Source: Alphaproteobacteria bacterium
GTDB taxonomy: Bacteria > Pseudomonadota > Alphaproteobacteria > RF32 > CAG-239
DNA length: 64,000 nucleotides
Direction of reading: 5' to 3'
Assembly (NCBI GenBank): GCA_015062585.1
Contig: SUUJ01000005.1
Span: 62,001-126,000, forward strand
Of this stretch, positions 26,475-34,471 are shown in pieces (positions within the stretch are counted from its first letter, which is position 1; every line of letters begins with the position of its first letter). The notes under the pieces were generated by a model. The model worked only from the letters and a program-made list of their open reading frames with translations. It was not told where the DNA came from and searched no databases. A program made the translations under genes and the position numbers.

Positions 26475-26978
26475 TTATTCCAAATTATATGCCAGTAGTG
26501 TTTCGTCAGCGTCAAGGTCAGGATGAGGCATTTTTTGAGCATATTCCGGTATAATCATACCGCCGTTTTTCTCGTAAAAGCGAATGGCTTTTTGGTTGTT
26601 GGACAATGTATACAAATAAAAAGGCTTGTTATCCGTAATTTCCTTAAATTTGTTAAACAAGGCTTTGCCGACACCGTTTCCTTGATAATTTGGTAATACA
26701 TAAAAAGCGCGCAACTCAAATTCAAAAATATCATTATATTGACGAGGCAGGCCGCCAATACAAAAACCGACTATTTGTTTATCAAATTCGGCAACAAGGC
26801 AGATATCGGTTGGGCTTTCAATCAGATTTTTGATACATTCTATGCGCTCTTCACTTAAATTGCGATTGGCTAAAAAATCGTCGGGAAGAAGGCCTTTATA
26901 TGCATCTTTCCAGGTTGTAATATTGATATAAGTAATGTCTTTGGCGTCAGATATTTTAGCTTTGCGAATATGTATCAT
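26475..26978 (-). CDS. GNAT-family N-acetyltransferase (second)
   Basis: 167 residues with the classic opening IHIRKAKISDAKDITYI, motif A ELRAFYVLPNYQGNGVGKALF (about 91-111) and motif B LYTLSNNQKAIRFYEKNGG. It resembles the RimI-like/small-molecule acetyltransferase group and not the GNAT at 23267. It is read leftward into the binding-protein gene at 25288, with an 83-nt gap. Confidence 0.85.
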   Translation of the reverse strand: MIHIRKAKISDAKDITYINITTWKDAYKGLLPDDFLANRNLSEERIECIKNLIESPTDICLVAEFDKQIVGFCIGGLPRQYNDIFEFELRAFYVLPNYQGNGVGKALFNKFKEITDNKPFYLYTLSNNQKAIRFYEKNGGMIIPEYAQKMPHPDLDADETLLAYNLE

Positions 26979-27055
26979 TTTGTAGGCCTTTTAACTTTGA
27001 ATTGTCTTTGATTATATTAAGAAATTACAAAATGTAAATTTTTTTTATTTAAAAA

Positions 27056-27081
27056 TGAACCTTTTGATTTATACTGTCGTT
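27056..27081 (+). promoter_or_regulatory. ECF-type promoter of the sigma cassette
   Basis: GAAC (27057-27060), 17 nt, CGTT (27078-27081). This is the shape of alphaproteobacterial ECF promoters (GGAAC-N16/17-CGTT), with T in place of the first G. It lies 25 nt before the first gene, so the sigma factor probably drives its own operon. Confidence 0.6.
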
Positions 27082-27106
27082 ATAAGTGGTAGAAAGGAGA
27101 TGAAAA

Positions 27107-27361
27107 ATGCAAAATATTTCTGATTTGATTAAAGAAGCAAAACCTTTGTATCACAAAAGAAAAAAACAAAGGCGCATTGTAAAATCGGCTTTGGTGGGTA
27201 TGGCATGTTTGTTTGTGGTTTTTGTGAATATGCCAAATTATAAAATAAATGATGATTTTTATAATCCGTATCTTGATTTTGGATATGAAGAAAATCAAGG
27301 CACCTATGTTGAAAATTTGGGATTGCCGGTTGATGATTATGGTTTGCTTTTGGTGAGCTAA
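27107..27361 (+). CDS. Small single-pass membrane protein, candidate anti-sigma factor
   Basis: 84 residues: a basic cytoplasmic N-terminus (about 1-27), one membrane helix (about 28-45, SALVGMACLFVVFVNM) and an acidic, Tyr-rich outer tail. No named family is recognised. Size, topology and position directly before an ECF sigma gene (the stop TAA abuts the sigma ATG) resemble small CnrY-type anti-sigma proteins. SD AAGGAG is strong. Function as an anti-sigma factor is inferred from context only. Confidence 0.7.
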   Translation: MQNISDLIKEAKPLYHKRKKQRRIVKSALVGMACLFVVFVNMPNYKINDDFYNPYLDFGYEENQGTYVENLGLPVDDYGLLLVS

Positions 27362-27859
27362 ATGAGAAATATTATTGAAGAAAACAAAGGCTTGATAAAA
27401 GCCATAATCAAAAAAATTACCGGTTCTTATAATGAAGATATCGAACAAGAGGTATATATTAAGACTTGGAGAAATATTGATAATTATAAAGAAAGCGGAA
27501 AATTAAAATCTTGGATTGCCACAATTACGGCTAATTTGTGCAGAGATTATTTTAAGTCATCATCATACAAACAAAATCTTCGAGAGGTAAGAGAAGATGG
27601 AGTTTTGGAAAGTAAGGCTGTTGCAGCTTCGCAAGAAAAAATTGTTGATGCTAAAAAAAGGCAGAAAATGATTTTGAAGGCGGTTGATGATTTGCCTTAT
27701 AAAATGCGCAAAGTTGTGATTTTGTTTGAATTTGAAGATTTTAGTATTGCCGAAATTGCAAAGAAGCTAAACGAGCCGGAAGGAACTGTAAAATCGAGAC
27801 TTTATAATGCCAGAAAAATTTTGGCAGAAAAATTGAAATTTTTATTAGGAGAAAATTGA
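27362..27859 (+). CDS. ECF-subfamily RNA polymerase sigma factor
   Basis: 165 residues with region 2 (YNEDIEQEVYIKTWRNIDNY, then LKSWIATITANLCRDYF, about 20-63) and region 4 with the helix-turn-helix FSIAEIAKKLNEPEGTVKSR (about 127-146). It redirects RNA polymerase to stress promoters. Starts directly after the small membrane protein and overlaps the next gene by 4 nt (ATGA), so the three are translationally coupled. Confidence 0.93.
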   Translation: MRNIIEENKGLIKAIIKKITGSYNEDIEQEVYIKTWRNIDNYKESGKLKSWIATITANLCRDYFKSSSYKQNLREVREDGVLESKAVAASQEKIVDAKKRQKMILKAVDDLPYKMRKVVILFEFEDFSIAEIAKKLNEPEGTVKSRLYNARKILAEKLKFLLGEN

Positions 27860-28263
27860 TGAAAAAATTGTTATTACTTGCTGTTTTTAGTGTTGTTTTG
27901 TGTGGTGGTACGGTTGAAGCCAAGGAATCGCGGGGCGATTTTGATAAACGCCCATCTATTGAGGAAATGAAAAAACATGAAGAAATGTTTGCAAATAAAT
28001 TGGGTTTGAGCGAGGAACAAAGGGCTAAAGCCAAAGAATTGAGAGAAGCCGGCAGAAAAAAAATGGAACCTTTGATGAAACAAAAGAAAGAGCTTCACGA
28101 AAAAATGGAAAATTTGCGAAAAGAAAATATGGAAGAATTTGAAAAGATCTTAACCGATGAGCAAAAAACAAAATTGAAAGAAATTAAAAAGGAACATAAA
28201 GGAAAGCATTTCGGTAAGCGCTACCACAAAGGAAAAAAAGGTAAGCACGATAAAAAGGACTAA
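27856..28263 (+). CDS. Periplasmic Spy/CpxP-like (LTxxQ) protein, candidate sensor
   Basis: 135 residues with a signal peptide (about 1-22) and two motifs of the Spy/CpxP/CnrX helical family, LSEEQ (about 52-56) and LTDEQ (about 99-103), joined by a Met/Lys-rich helix. The C-terminus is His/Lys-rich (HFGKRYHKGKKGKHDKK). Family members are periplasmic chaperones or metal sensors. Together with the sigma factor and the small membrane protein it suggests a CnrYXH-like regulatory set; the signal could be metal or envelope stress. Confidence 0.8.
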   Translation: MMKKLLLLAVFSVVLCGGTVEAKESRGDFDKRPSIEEMKKHEEMFANKLGLSEEQRAKAKELREAGRKKMEPLMKQKKELHEKMENLRKENMEEFEKILTDEQKTKLKEIKKEHKGKHFGKRYHKGKKGKHDKKD

Positions 28264-28283
28264 CTTATTTATAAGGTGATAAA

Positions 28284-28622
28284 ATGAAAAAATTTGTTTT
28301 GACATTGTTAATGGCTTTGATGTTTTGTAATCCGGCTTTTGCCAGAAGAGGCGGGCATCATCACGGGCATTTTCATTATCGCGGACACCATGGAGGAATT
28401 CATGCCGTAGGTGATTTGGCTTGGGGCGTTGCCGGAGTTGTGGCCGGTGCGGCGTTGATTAACAATTTGGTTTCTTCGTCAAGCAGTGTAAAATATCAAC
28501 AGCCTAAAGTATATATCGCCGAACCCGAAGGTGAGTGTTATATTACCGTATCAAGAAAAACCGGTGATGTAAAAGAAAAATGCTTTAATCGACTGTCAAA
28601 AGGTATAATTTATGTTGACTAG
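28284..28622 (+). CDS. Small secreted His-rich protein
   Basis: 112 residues: signal peptide (about 1-21, ending AFA), a His/Gly-rich stretch (RRGGHHHGHFHYRGHHGG, about 22-39), a Gly/Ala hydrophobic segment (about 45-62), and a C-terminal domain with two Cys. No family assigned. The His cluster could bind transition metals, in keeping with the neighbouring cassette (inference). SD AAGGTG is 6 nt upstream, 20 nt after the LTxxQ gene. Confidence 0.75.
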   Translation: MKKFVLTLLMALMFCNPAFARRGGHHHGHFHYRGHHGGIHAVGDLAWGVAGVVAGAALINNLVSSSSSVKYQQPKVYIAEPEGECYITVSRKTGDVKEKCFNRLSKGIIYVD

Positions 28623-28644
28623 TCAATAGTTTTTTGATTTGCTG

Positions 28645-28674
28645 AAAGTCGTCTTTAATTAAGGCGACTTTTTA
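28645..28674 (+). terminator. Terminator of the ECF sigma operon
   Basis: AAAGTCGTCTT (28645-28655) pairs with AAGGCGACTTT (28661-28671) with one G-T wobble, followed by a T tract. It separates the cassette from nhaA. Confidence 0.85.
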
Positions 28675-28703
28675 GTTTTGTAATATTAACCAAGAGGTGA
28701 AAA

Positions 28704-29894
28704 ATGAAGGGGATTAATATCAGAGAAATATGGAACAAAATAGTTTGTAATGATATGACCAGCGGTATTTTGATGATATTGGCCATGTTTGCCTCGATTA
28801 TTTGTGCAAATACCGGTGTGAGAGAACCGATAGCTCATTTTTGGGAGACTCCTTTGTTTGTCGGTATGGGAAACTTGAGCTTTTCTAAACCGTTGGAATG
28901 GTGGGTTAATGATGTTTTGATGGTGTTTTTCTTTCTTCAGGTAGGACTTGAGCTGAAAAAAGAAATGAAAGAGGGATTTTTATCTGATCCTAAACAAATT
29001 TTGGTGCCGGCTTTGGCTGCGTTTGGCGGAATTATGTGTCCGGCTATTATTTATGCGGTATTGAATAATAATAGCCCCGAATATATGAACGGTTGGGCAA
29101 TACCGACAGCGACAGATATTGCTTTTGCCGTATGTGTTTTGATGTTGGTGGGAAAATCTATTCCGCAGGCTGCTAAGATATTTTTGTTGGCGGTTGCCAT
29201 ATTTGACGATTTGGGCGCAATTTTGATTATTGCTATTTTTTACAATCAAGGTGTATCACTTGATTTGCTGGGATATGCCGGTTTGGCTTGTTTTGCTCTG
29301 TATATGCTAAACAAAATGCAGTTTACATCTTTTGTGCCATATTTGTTGTTGGGTGTTGTTTTATGGTATTGCTTCTTAAACGGCGGTATTCATACAACAA
29401 TTGCCGGTGTCGTGGTGGCTATGGCTTATCCGATGAGGGTTTCAAGAAAAACTTATTCGCCTTTGGAAAAGTTGGTCGATAAAATTAAGCCTTGGGTTGA
29501 TGTTTTGATTTTGCCGGTATTTGCTTTTGCTTCTGCCGGTTTGTACTTGGGGGATGTTACTACTGAGACATTTACTCATACTTTGACTTTGGGTATTATA
29601 TTCGGGTTGTTCTTCGGTAAGCAAATAGGTATTTTTGGAACGACTTGGTTGTTGGTAAAATCAAAAATTGCCGTATTTCCCAAAAATGTAAGATTGATAG
29701 ATTTATATGGTGTCGCTTCGGTTGCCGGAATCGGCTTTACCATGGCTTTGTTTGTGGGTAAATTATCATTACCCGAGGCTATGCAAGGAGAGATAAGGCT
29801 CGGTATTTTATGCGGTTCGATATTATCGGCCATTTTGGGAGCCGTAGTTTTTCAAATGGAAGACTTTTTGCTAAGACACAAAATTTTTAAGTGA
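28704..29894 (+). CDS. nhaA: Na+/H+ antiporter NhaA
   Basis: Inner-membrane electrogenic antiporter exporting Na+ for H+. The 396 residues have about 12 hydrophobic segments. The ion-binding aspartate pair is in VAIFDDLGAILII (about 164-176) and the helix IV motif is PTATDIAFAV (about 133-142). LQVGLELKKEM is the typical early loop. SD AGAGGTG precedes the start. A strong terminator upstream means its own promoter in the short 28675-28703 gap, or read-through. Confidence 0.95.
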   Translation: MKGINIREIWNKIVCNDMTSGILMILAMFASIICANTGVREPIAHFWETPLFVGMGNLSFSKPLEWWVNDVLMVFFFLQVGLELKKEMKEGFLSDPKQILVPALAAFGGIMCPAIIYAVLNNNSPEYMNGWAIPTATDIAFAVCVLMLVGKSIPQAAKIFLLAVAIFDDLGAILIIAIFYNQGVSLDLLGYAGLACFALYMLNKMQFTSFVPYLLLGVVLWYCFLNGGIHTTIAGVVVAMAYPMRVSRKTYSPLEKLVDKIKPWVDVLILPVFAFASAGLYLGDVTTETFTHTLTLGIIFGLFFGKQIGIFGTTWLLVKSKIAVFPKNVRLIDLYGVASVAGIGFTMALFVGKLSLPEAMQGEIRLGILCGSILSAILGAVVFQMEDFLLRHKIFK

Positions 29895-29958
29895 CCTTTG
29901 ATTTTGAAATTTGCAACCTATATATTTTGATAACATCAAAATTTATGGGAGTTTTGCT

Positions 29959-30498
29959 ATGTTTGTTGCTAAATATGTTAATGGTAAGTGGAATTTGTTC
30001 GCCGGTATTATAATGTTATTATTGGGGTTGATGGTTTGGTTTAATCCTTTTGATACATTGTTGGCTTTGGCTTTTTATATCGGAGTTGGTTTTATTGTTA
30101 CGGGTTTTTTGTATTTGATGTCAGCCTATGAGCAAAGAATGGGATGGTATTTGTTGGTTGGATCTTTTGATGTGCTGGTCGGAGTGGTGCTTATTTCAAA
30201 TTTGGGAATTACCGCGGTAAGCTTGCCGATTATTTTGGCTTTGTGGAGTTTGACGATAGGAATTATTCAGATAATAAGCTCACTGGAATTAAAAAGTATT
30301 GATTTACCTTGGAAATCAACAGCGGTTATGGGATATGTGGGATTATTTTTCGGGTTGGCAATATTGATATTTCCTACAATAGGGGCCGTAGCTATTTCAA
30401 CAGCCATCGGATTTTATGCTATTATGTTTGGTATAATTCAAATTTTGGAATATCGTTGGAGTAAAAGAAATCCTATTTGTTGTAGGAAGCTCGTCTGA
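29959..30498 (+). CDS. HdeD/DUF308-family membrane protein
   Basis: Small polytopic inner-membrane protein, function poorly defined; HdeD in enteric bacteria is linked to acid resistance. I chose ATG 29959 (MFVAKYVNGKWNLF) because GGGAG lies 7 nt upstream; the longer frame begins at TTG without support. The 179 residues show about six short hydrophobic helices in the paired pattern of DUF308, with repeated GxxLLxxGL and FGIIQILE segments. Its 3' end overlaps the convergent tsaC 3' end by 26 nt. Confidence 0.8.
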   Translation: MFVAKYVNGKWNLFAGIIMLLLGLMVWFNPFDTLLALAFYIGVGFIVTGFLYLMSAYEQRMGWYLLVGSFDVLVGVVLISNLGITAVSLPIILALWSLTIGIIQIISSLELKSIDLPWKSTAVMGYVGLFFGLAILIFPTIGAVAISTAIGFYAIMFGIIQILEYRWSKRNPICCRKLV

Positions 30499-31423
30499 TA
30501 CGATCGTTGATAGCCAATCCTAAGCCAATGTCAGGAATGGGAGCAATGGCAATAGCCGAATATTTTGTTTGTTCTTCGGCTAAGTGCATAAAGGCAAAAA
30601 GATTGGCGGCTGCTTCAACAAGGTCGGCTTTGGGGCTTAGATTTAAGTCGCACTGCATCTCACCGAAGCCGATGTAAAATTCATTTTCCGAGCGTTCTTG
30701 CGGGGTAATGTTGATACGGGTCGGAATTTTGGGGGCGTAGTGTTTGAGCATTTGTCCCGGAGAGGAGGGCAGTTCGGGATTGCCATGAGAAATGATGACT
30801 TCTTCGTTTAAGAAGTTTTCAATGTCTTCTTTAGCAAGACCTCCGGCACGAAGTAAAACGGTTTTTTGGGTAGTTAAATCGATAATGGTTGATTCAACTC
30901 CGACATTACAAGCACCACCATCAATTATCATATCAACCCTTAATCCGAGACTTTCATAAACATGGCGTGCGGTGGTAGGTGAAATACTTTGAGAACGATT
31001 GGCCGAGGGGGCGGCAATGGGAACGCCGGCTTGTTTGATGAGCTCTAAGGCAATAGGGTGGTTTGGCATACGAACACTTAATGTTGGCAATCCTGCACAG
31101 ACTAAGTCAAATGAGGGGTCAAGCTTTTTGCGGTTTAGGACAAAGGTTAATGGTCCGGGCCAAAATTGTTTAGCCAAAGCAATGACGCGTTCGTCAGTTT
31201 GAGCTAATTCATGTAATGATTCGATTTCGGCAATGTGAGATATCAGCGGATTAAAATTCGGACGACCTTTGGCTTCAAATATTTTGGCAACCGCTTTAGA
31301 ATCAAAAGCATTGGCGCCCAAACCATATACGGTTTCGGTAGGAAACGCAACTAAACCGCCGTTTTTGATGGTGTTGGCGGCTTTTGAAATGGTCGAGTTT
31401 GAATAAACATATATGTTAGTCAT
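30473..31423 (-). CDS. tsaC: L-threonylcarbamoyladenylate synthase (Sua5-type TsaC)
   Basis: Makes threonylcarbamoyl-AMP for the t6A37 modification of ANN-decoding tRNAs. The 316 residues contain the YrdC domain (GLVAFPTETVYGLGANAF about 22-39, KGRPNFNPLISHI, PGPLTFVL, SVRMPNHPIA, PIAAPSANRS) plus the C-terminal Sua5 extension starting with SPGQMLKHYAP (about 220), so it is the long form. The start ATG overlaps the stop of the SUKH-like gene by 8 nt, which puts an essential tRNA-modification gene in translational coupling with a toxin-immunity-like pair. Confidence 0.93.
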   Translation of the reverse strand: MTNIYVYSNSTISKAANTIKNGGLVAFPTETVYGLGANAFDSKAVAKIFEAKGRPNFNPLISHIAEIESLHELAQTDERVIALAKQFWPGPLTFVLNRKKLDPSFDLVCAGLPTLSVRMPNHPIALELIKQAGVPIAAPSANRSQSISPTTARHVYESLGLRVDMIIDGGACNVGVESTIIDLTTQKTVLLRAGGLAKEDIENFLNEEVIISHGNPELPSSPGQMLKHYAPKIPTRINITPQERSENEFYIGFGEMQCDLNLSPKADLVEAAANLFAFMHLAEEQTKYSAIAIAPIPDIGLGLAINDRIRRASYNK

Positions 31424-31832
31424 CGATTTTTAATAAATATCTTACAGCGTTTTGAAAATTGTCAAATGTATGTATCACTGAAAAATCATAATTGTCAACC
31501 ATAGAATAGGAATTGGTTGACTTAAACCATGCTACATAAGTTGTTTCGGTCGAGCCTAATAAAGTCATGTCTTCATAGTTTGGGGCTTCGGCAAGATTGT
31601 TTTCGCTTAAAATATCAAAACGATAGCCTTTTTTGGTGTTGGCACCCCAAAGACAGCGGCCTTCAAGTAAAAAGCCGTTATATTTTTTTAAGAAAGTAAT
31701 AACTTCCGGCGGAAGTTGATTGTAACCATATTCCACCATCTTTTTTTGGTATGATATAATATCTTTTTCGTTCAAAGGAGTGCCGGTTACGGCAAAAGGA
31801 ATTTTGTTTATTTCATCAAACAAATTATTCAT
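31416..31832 (-). CDS. SMI1/KNR4 (SUKH) family protein, candidate immunity protein
   Basis: 138 residues from ATG 31832, chosen because CGGAGG sits just upstream; the frame extends to 31901 without a better start. The pattern LNEKDIISYQKKM, QLPPEVITFLKKYNG (about 40-54) and WGANTKKGYRFD fits the SUKH/SMI1-KNR4 superfamily, many of whose bacterial members neutralise nuclease toxins encoded next door. It overlaps the upstream putative nuclease gene by 8 nt and tsaC by 8 nt. Confidence 0.78.
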   Translation of the reverse strand: MNNLFDEINKIPFAVTGTPLNEKDIISYQKKMVEYGYNQLPPEVITFLKKYNGFLLEGRCLWGANTKKGYRFDILSENNLAEAPNYEDMTLLGSTETTYVAWFKSTNSYSMVDNYDFSVIHTFDNFQNAVRYLLKIDD

Positions 31833-32892
31833 TTCTGCCTCCGTTTTTGATTTTGTATATTCCTTGAGAATATAAGCGTTCGTTTGCCGGATTTCTGACA
31901 ATGAGGAATTCTTTTCTTAAGCCGCCCAAATATACCAAGTTAATATTAAGGTCTAATTCTTGCGGGTGGTGCATAATGGTGTGGTACGGGTTGGCATAAC
32001 ATAAGGTTAAGTTTGAAAAATCGTTGATTTTACTGTAATCATCAGTTTCGTTAGCAAATTGACGATTTTTTTTGTGATGTACATTGTACATTGCTGCGGA
32101 TTTTTGCAATTTTTCCCAAGTTTCATCAGAATATTGTTTTGATGTACCGATTTGGTGAATATATTCCAAAAAGTTTTTTGCGTCATCTTTTCGACCAAGC
32201 ATTGATTCTATGCGTAAAAATTCTTCACCATAGCATACTTCAAACATCTTAAGAAATTTTGTGCGTTGGCAAGGCATTGCTTTTTGCGGATTTTCTTTGT
32301 TGTGTTTTTTTATCAGATATGCCACATCATAAATATTAAGATATTGGAGTTCATCAGGTGGATATCCCATATTAGCCAACTGATGACATATCGGAAAATA
32401 CATGGTCTGAAAATTTTTGAATTTTGCCATTTCTGACCAAATTGGTATATTGGTCAATTCGTAATTATTGAATTCGTGACGATTGCTGATATCATATTTT
32501 TGAGCGGTAGCAAGTGCATTTTTAAAATAAGTTGAAATATTACTTTCTTCTTTGCTGACACCTTCAAAATCCCAGTTTATAATGAGTTTTTGTTCGGGAG
32601 ATAATTTGGGTTGATCAGGAATTGTTAAGTGAGGGGAGCCGATATGGTGAGAGTAGATTATTTTGATAATATCGTCTTTGGCAATGGCACGGTTTGATTG
32701 GTCGGGAGAAGAATCTCTTTGGGTGTTTTTTTTGCCGTCATTACCGCCACGATCCTTACTTTTTTTGTTGTTTCCTTTAGCAAGATGTCCTTTTTTGTGT
32801 TTTGATAATTGCTCAAGCAATTCCTCCAAAAGCTCTTTTTCTTCAAGCTCTCCTCTGATTGCTTCTAAATATTGTTTTTTGTATCGGACCAT
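31825..32892 (-). CDS. Putative HNH/treble-clef nuclease toxin
   Basis: 355 residues from ATG 32892 (GGAGAT SD 6 nt upstream; an ATG 12 nt earlier overlaps that SD). No signal peptide. A leucine/glutamate-rich N-terminal helix is followed by a Lys/Gly/Asn-rich linker (about 35-65), a middle domain I cannot name, and a C-terminal segment with NVHHKKNRQF, then NDFSNLTL, PYHTIMHHPQ (about 270-312). That is the order His-His ... Asn ... His ... His seen in HNH nucleases. Coupling to a SUKH gene supports a toxin role. The family was not confirmed by search, and no secretion domain is visible. Confidence 0.6.
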   Translation of the reverse strand: MVRYKKQYLEAIRGELEEKELLEELLEQLSKHKKGHLAKGNNKKSKDRGGNDGKKNTQRDSSPDQSNRAIAKDDIIKIIYSHHIGSPHLTIPDQPKLSPEQKLIINWDFEGVSKEESNISTYFKNALATAQKYDISNRHEFNNYELTNIPIWSEMAKFKNFQTMYFPICHQLANMGYPPDELQYLNIYDVAYLIKKHNKENPQKAMPCQRTKFLKMFEVCYGEEFLRIESMLGRKDDAKNFLEYIHQIGTSKQYSDETWEKLQKSAAMYNVHHKKNRQFANETDDYSKINDFSNLTLCYANPYHTIMHHPQELDLNINLVYLGGLRKEFLIVRNPANERLYSQGIYKIKNGGRNE

Positions 32893-33050
32893 AGTTATCT
32901 CCATACTTTGACAAAAAATAACATATATAACTTATTTTGTCTATATATTTTTTTTATATTTATGTGTTTTTTGTTTTACTTTTATTCAGTTAGCGTTTAG
33001 ACTGTTTGTTATTAAATGAGTATCCTTATAACCTTGAGGAGTTAATTGTT

Positions 33051-34466
33051 ATGTTAGAAGTTATTTTTACTAAGGATGAACCGCTAAAAGATGTTGTGAA
33101 AGTTATTGCGATGTTTGAAGACAAGCCGGCAACGGTTGAGTTTTTGAGCACTAAAGAAGCAAAACTGGTTGAAACAGCAATTATACAGGCAAATTTTGAA
33201 GCAAAGGCCGGTGATTATCTTAATGTATATGGCGGAACGAGCAAAATAGTGTTGCTCGGTTTGGGTAAAAATGACGATGATCTAAATATTCAAGGTGTCG
33301 GTGAAAAATTATTCAATATTTTATTTAATGATGAAAATGCCTATATTGTTGCGGAAAATGACCAAATAGCACAAAATTTGGCCTATGGTGTTTTACTCGG
33401 TTCGTACAGTTTTGATAAATACAAAACCGAAAAGAAAGATGATGAATATACCAAGTTAGAACAAATCAGTCTAAAAGTAGACGATGTCGAAAAAAATACG
33501 GAAGAATTTAAATCTTATGTGGCTATGGCGAACGGTATCAGATATTGCAAAGATTTGTGCAATGAGCCGGCAAGCTATCTGACACCTGAAGTTTTTGCTT
33601 ATGATATTAAGCGATTGGAATATTTGGGACTTGATGTTGAACTTTTGAATTTGGATGCAATACATCTTAAAGGTTTGGGATTGGTAGAGGCTGTGGCTAA
33701 AGGTTCAAGTAATTTGCCGTATGTGGTTATAATGTCGTGGCGCGGCAATCCCGAAAAAAATGATTATGATTTAGGACTTGTAGGTAAAGGTGTTTGTTTT
33801 GACAGCGGCGGTGTGTCCTTAAAAAGCGGCGGAGGTATGATTGAGATGAAAATGGATATGACCGGTGCTGCTTGTGTGGTTGCTTCAATGAAGGTTGCCG
33901 CATTACAAAGAATAAGGAAAAATATTGTAGCTGTTGTATCTTTAGTGGAAAATATGCCTGACGGCAATGCTGTTAAAATCGGCGATATTGTTACAGCTTA
34001 TAATGGTAGGACAGTCGAGGTGCTGAATGCCGATGCTGAAGGAAGACTTATTGTGGCCGATGCTTTGGCGTATATGCAAAAGAATTTCAAGGTGTCAAAA
34101 ATTGTTGATTTGGCAACTTTGGGAACTATAAGCGCTATGTTCGGTAATGTATATGCCGGATTGTTCTCTAATGATGAGAAACTGACTAAAACACTAATTG
34201 CTGCAGGTGAAAAAAGCGGTGAAAAATTGTGGCACTTGCCGATGAATGAAGATTATGAAAAGATGATAAAGTCAGATGTCGCCGATATAAAAAATATACC
34301 TACCGGACAATCGGCCAGAATTACTTCGGTAGCATTTTTAAACAAATTTATTGAAAAAGGCACAAAGTGGGCTCATATCGATATCAGCGGTTTAAGATTG
34401 GATAAAACCGGATTGTCTTCAGGTTTTGGTGTAAAATTGTTAAATGAAGTTATGAAGGGTTTGTAA
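33051..34466 (+). CDS. pepA: Leucyl aminopeptidase (M17)
   Basis: Cytoplasmic di-metal exopeptidase in peptide turnover. I chose ATG 33051 (MLEVIFTKDEP), with GAGGAG upstream; the longer frame begins at TTG. The 471 residues include the metal-binding GKGVCFDSGGVSLK (about 247-260), KMDMTGAA, and the M17 signature NADAEGRL (about 327-334). It starts an operon with a second aminopeptidase 5 nt downstream. Confidence 0.93.
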   Translation: MLEVIFTKDEPLKDVVKVIAMFEDKPATVEFLSTKEAKLVETAIIQANFEAKAGDYLNVYGGTSKIVLLGLGKNDDDLNIQGVGEKLFNILFNDENAYIVAENDQIAQNLAYGVLLGSYSFDKYKTEKKDDEYTKLEQISLKVDDVEKNTEEFKSYVAMANGIRYCKDLCNEPASYLTPEVFAYDIKRLEYLGLDVELLNLDAIHLKGLGLVEAVAKGSSNLPYVVIMSWRGNPEKNDYDLGLVGKGVCFDSGGVSLKSGGGMIEMKMDMTGAACVVASMKVAALQRIRKNIVAVVSLVENMPDGNAVKIGDIVTAYNGRTVEVLNADAEGRLIVADALAYMQKNFKVSKIVDLATLGTISAMFGNVYAGLFSNDEKLTKTLIAAGEKSGEKLWHLPMNEDYEKMIKSDVADIKNIPTGQSARITSVAFLNKFIEKGTKWAHIDISGLRLDKTGLSSGFGVKLLNEVMKGL

Positions 34467-34471
34467 AAACA

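Noticed and set aside
13248..26978. Prophage or intact integrative element
   Set aside because: No integrase, transposase, phage structural or conjugation gene is present, so only remnants of mobility can be claimed.
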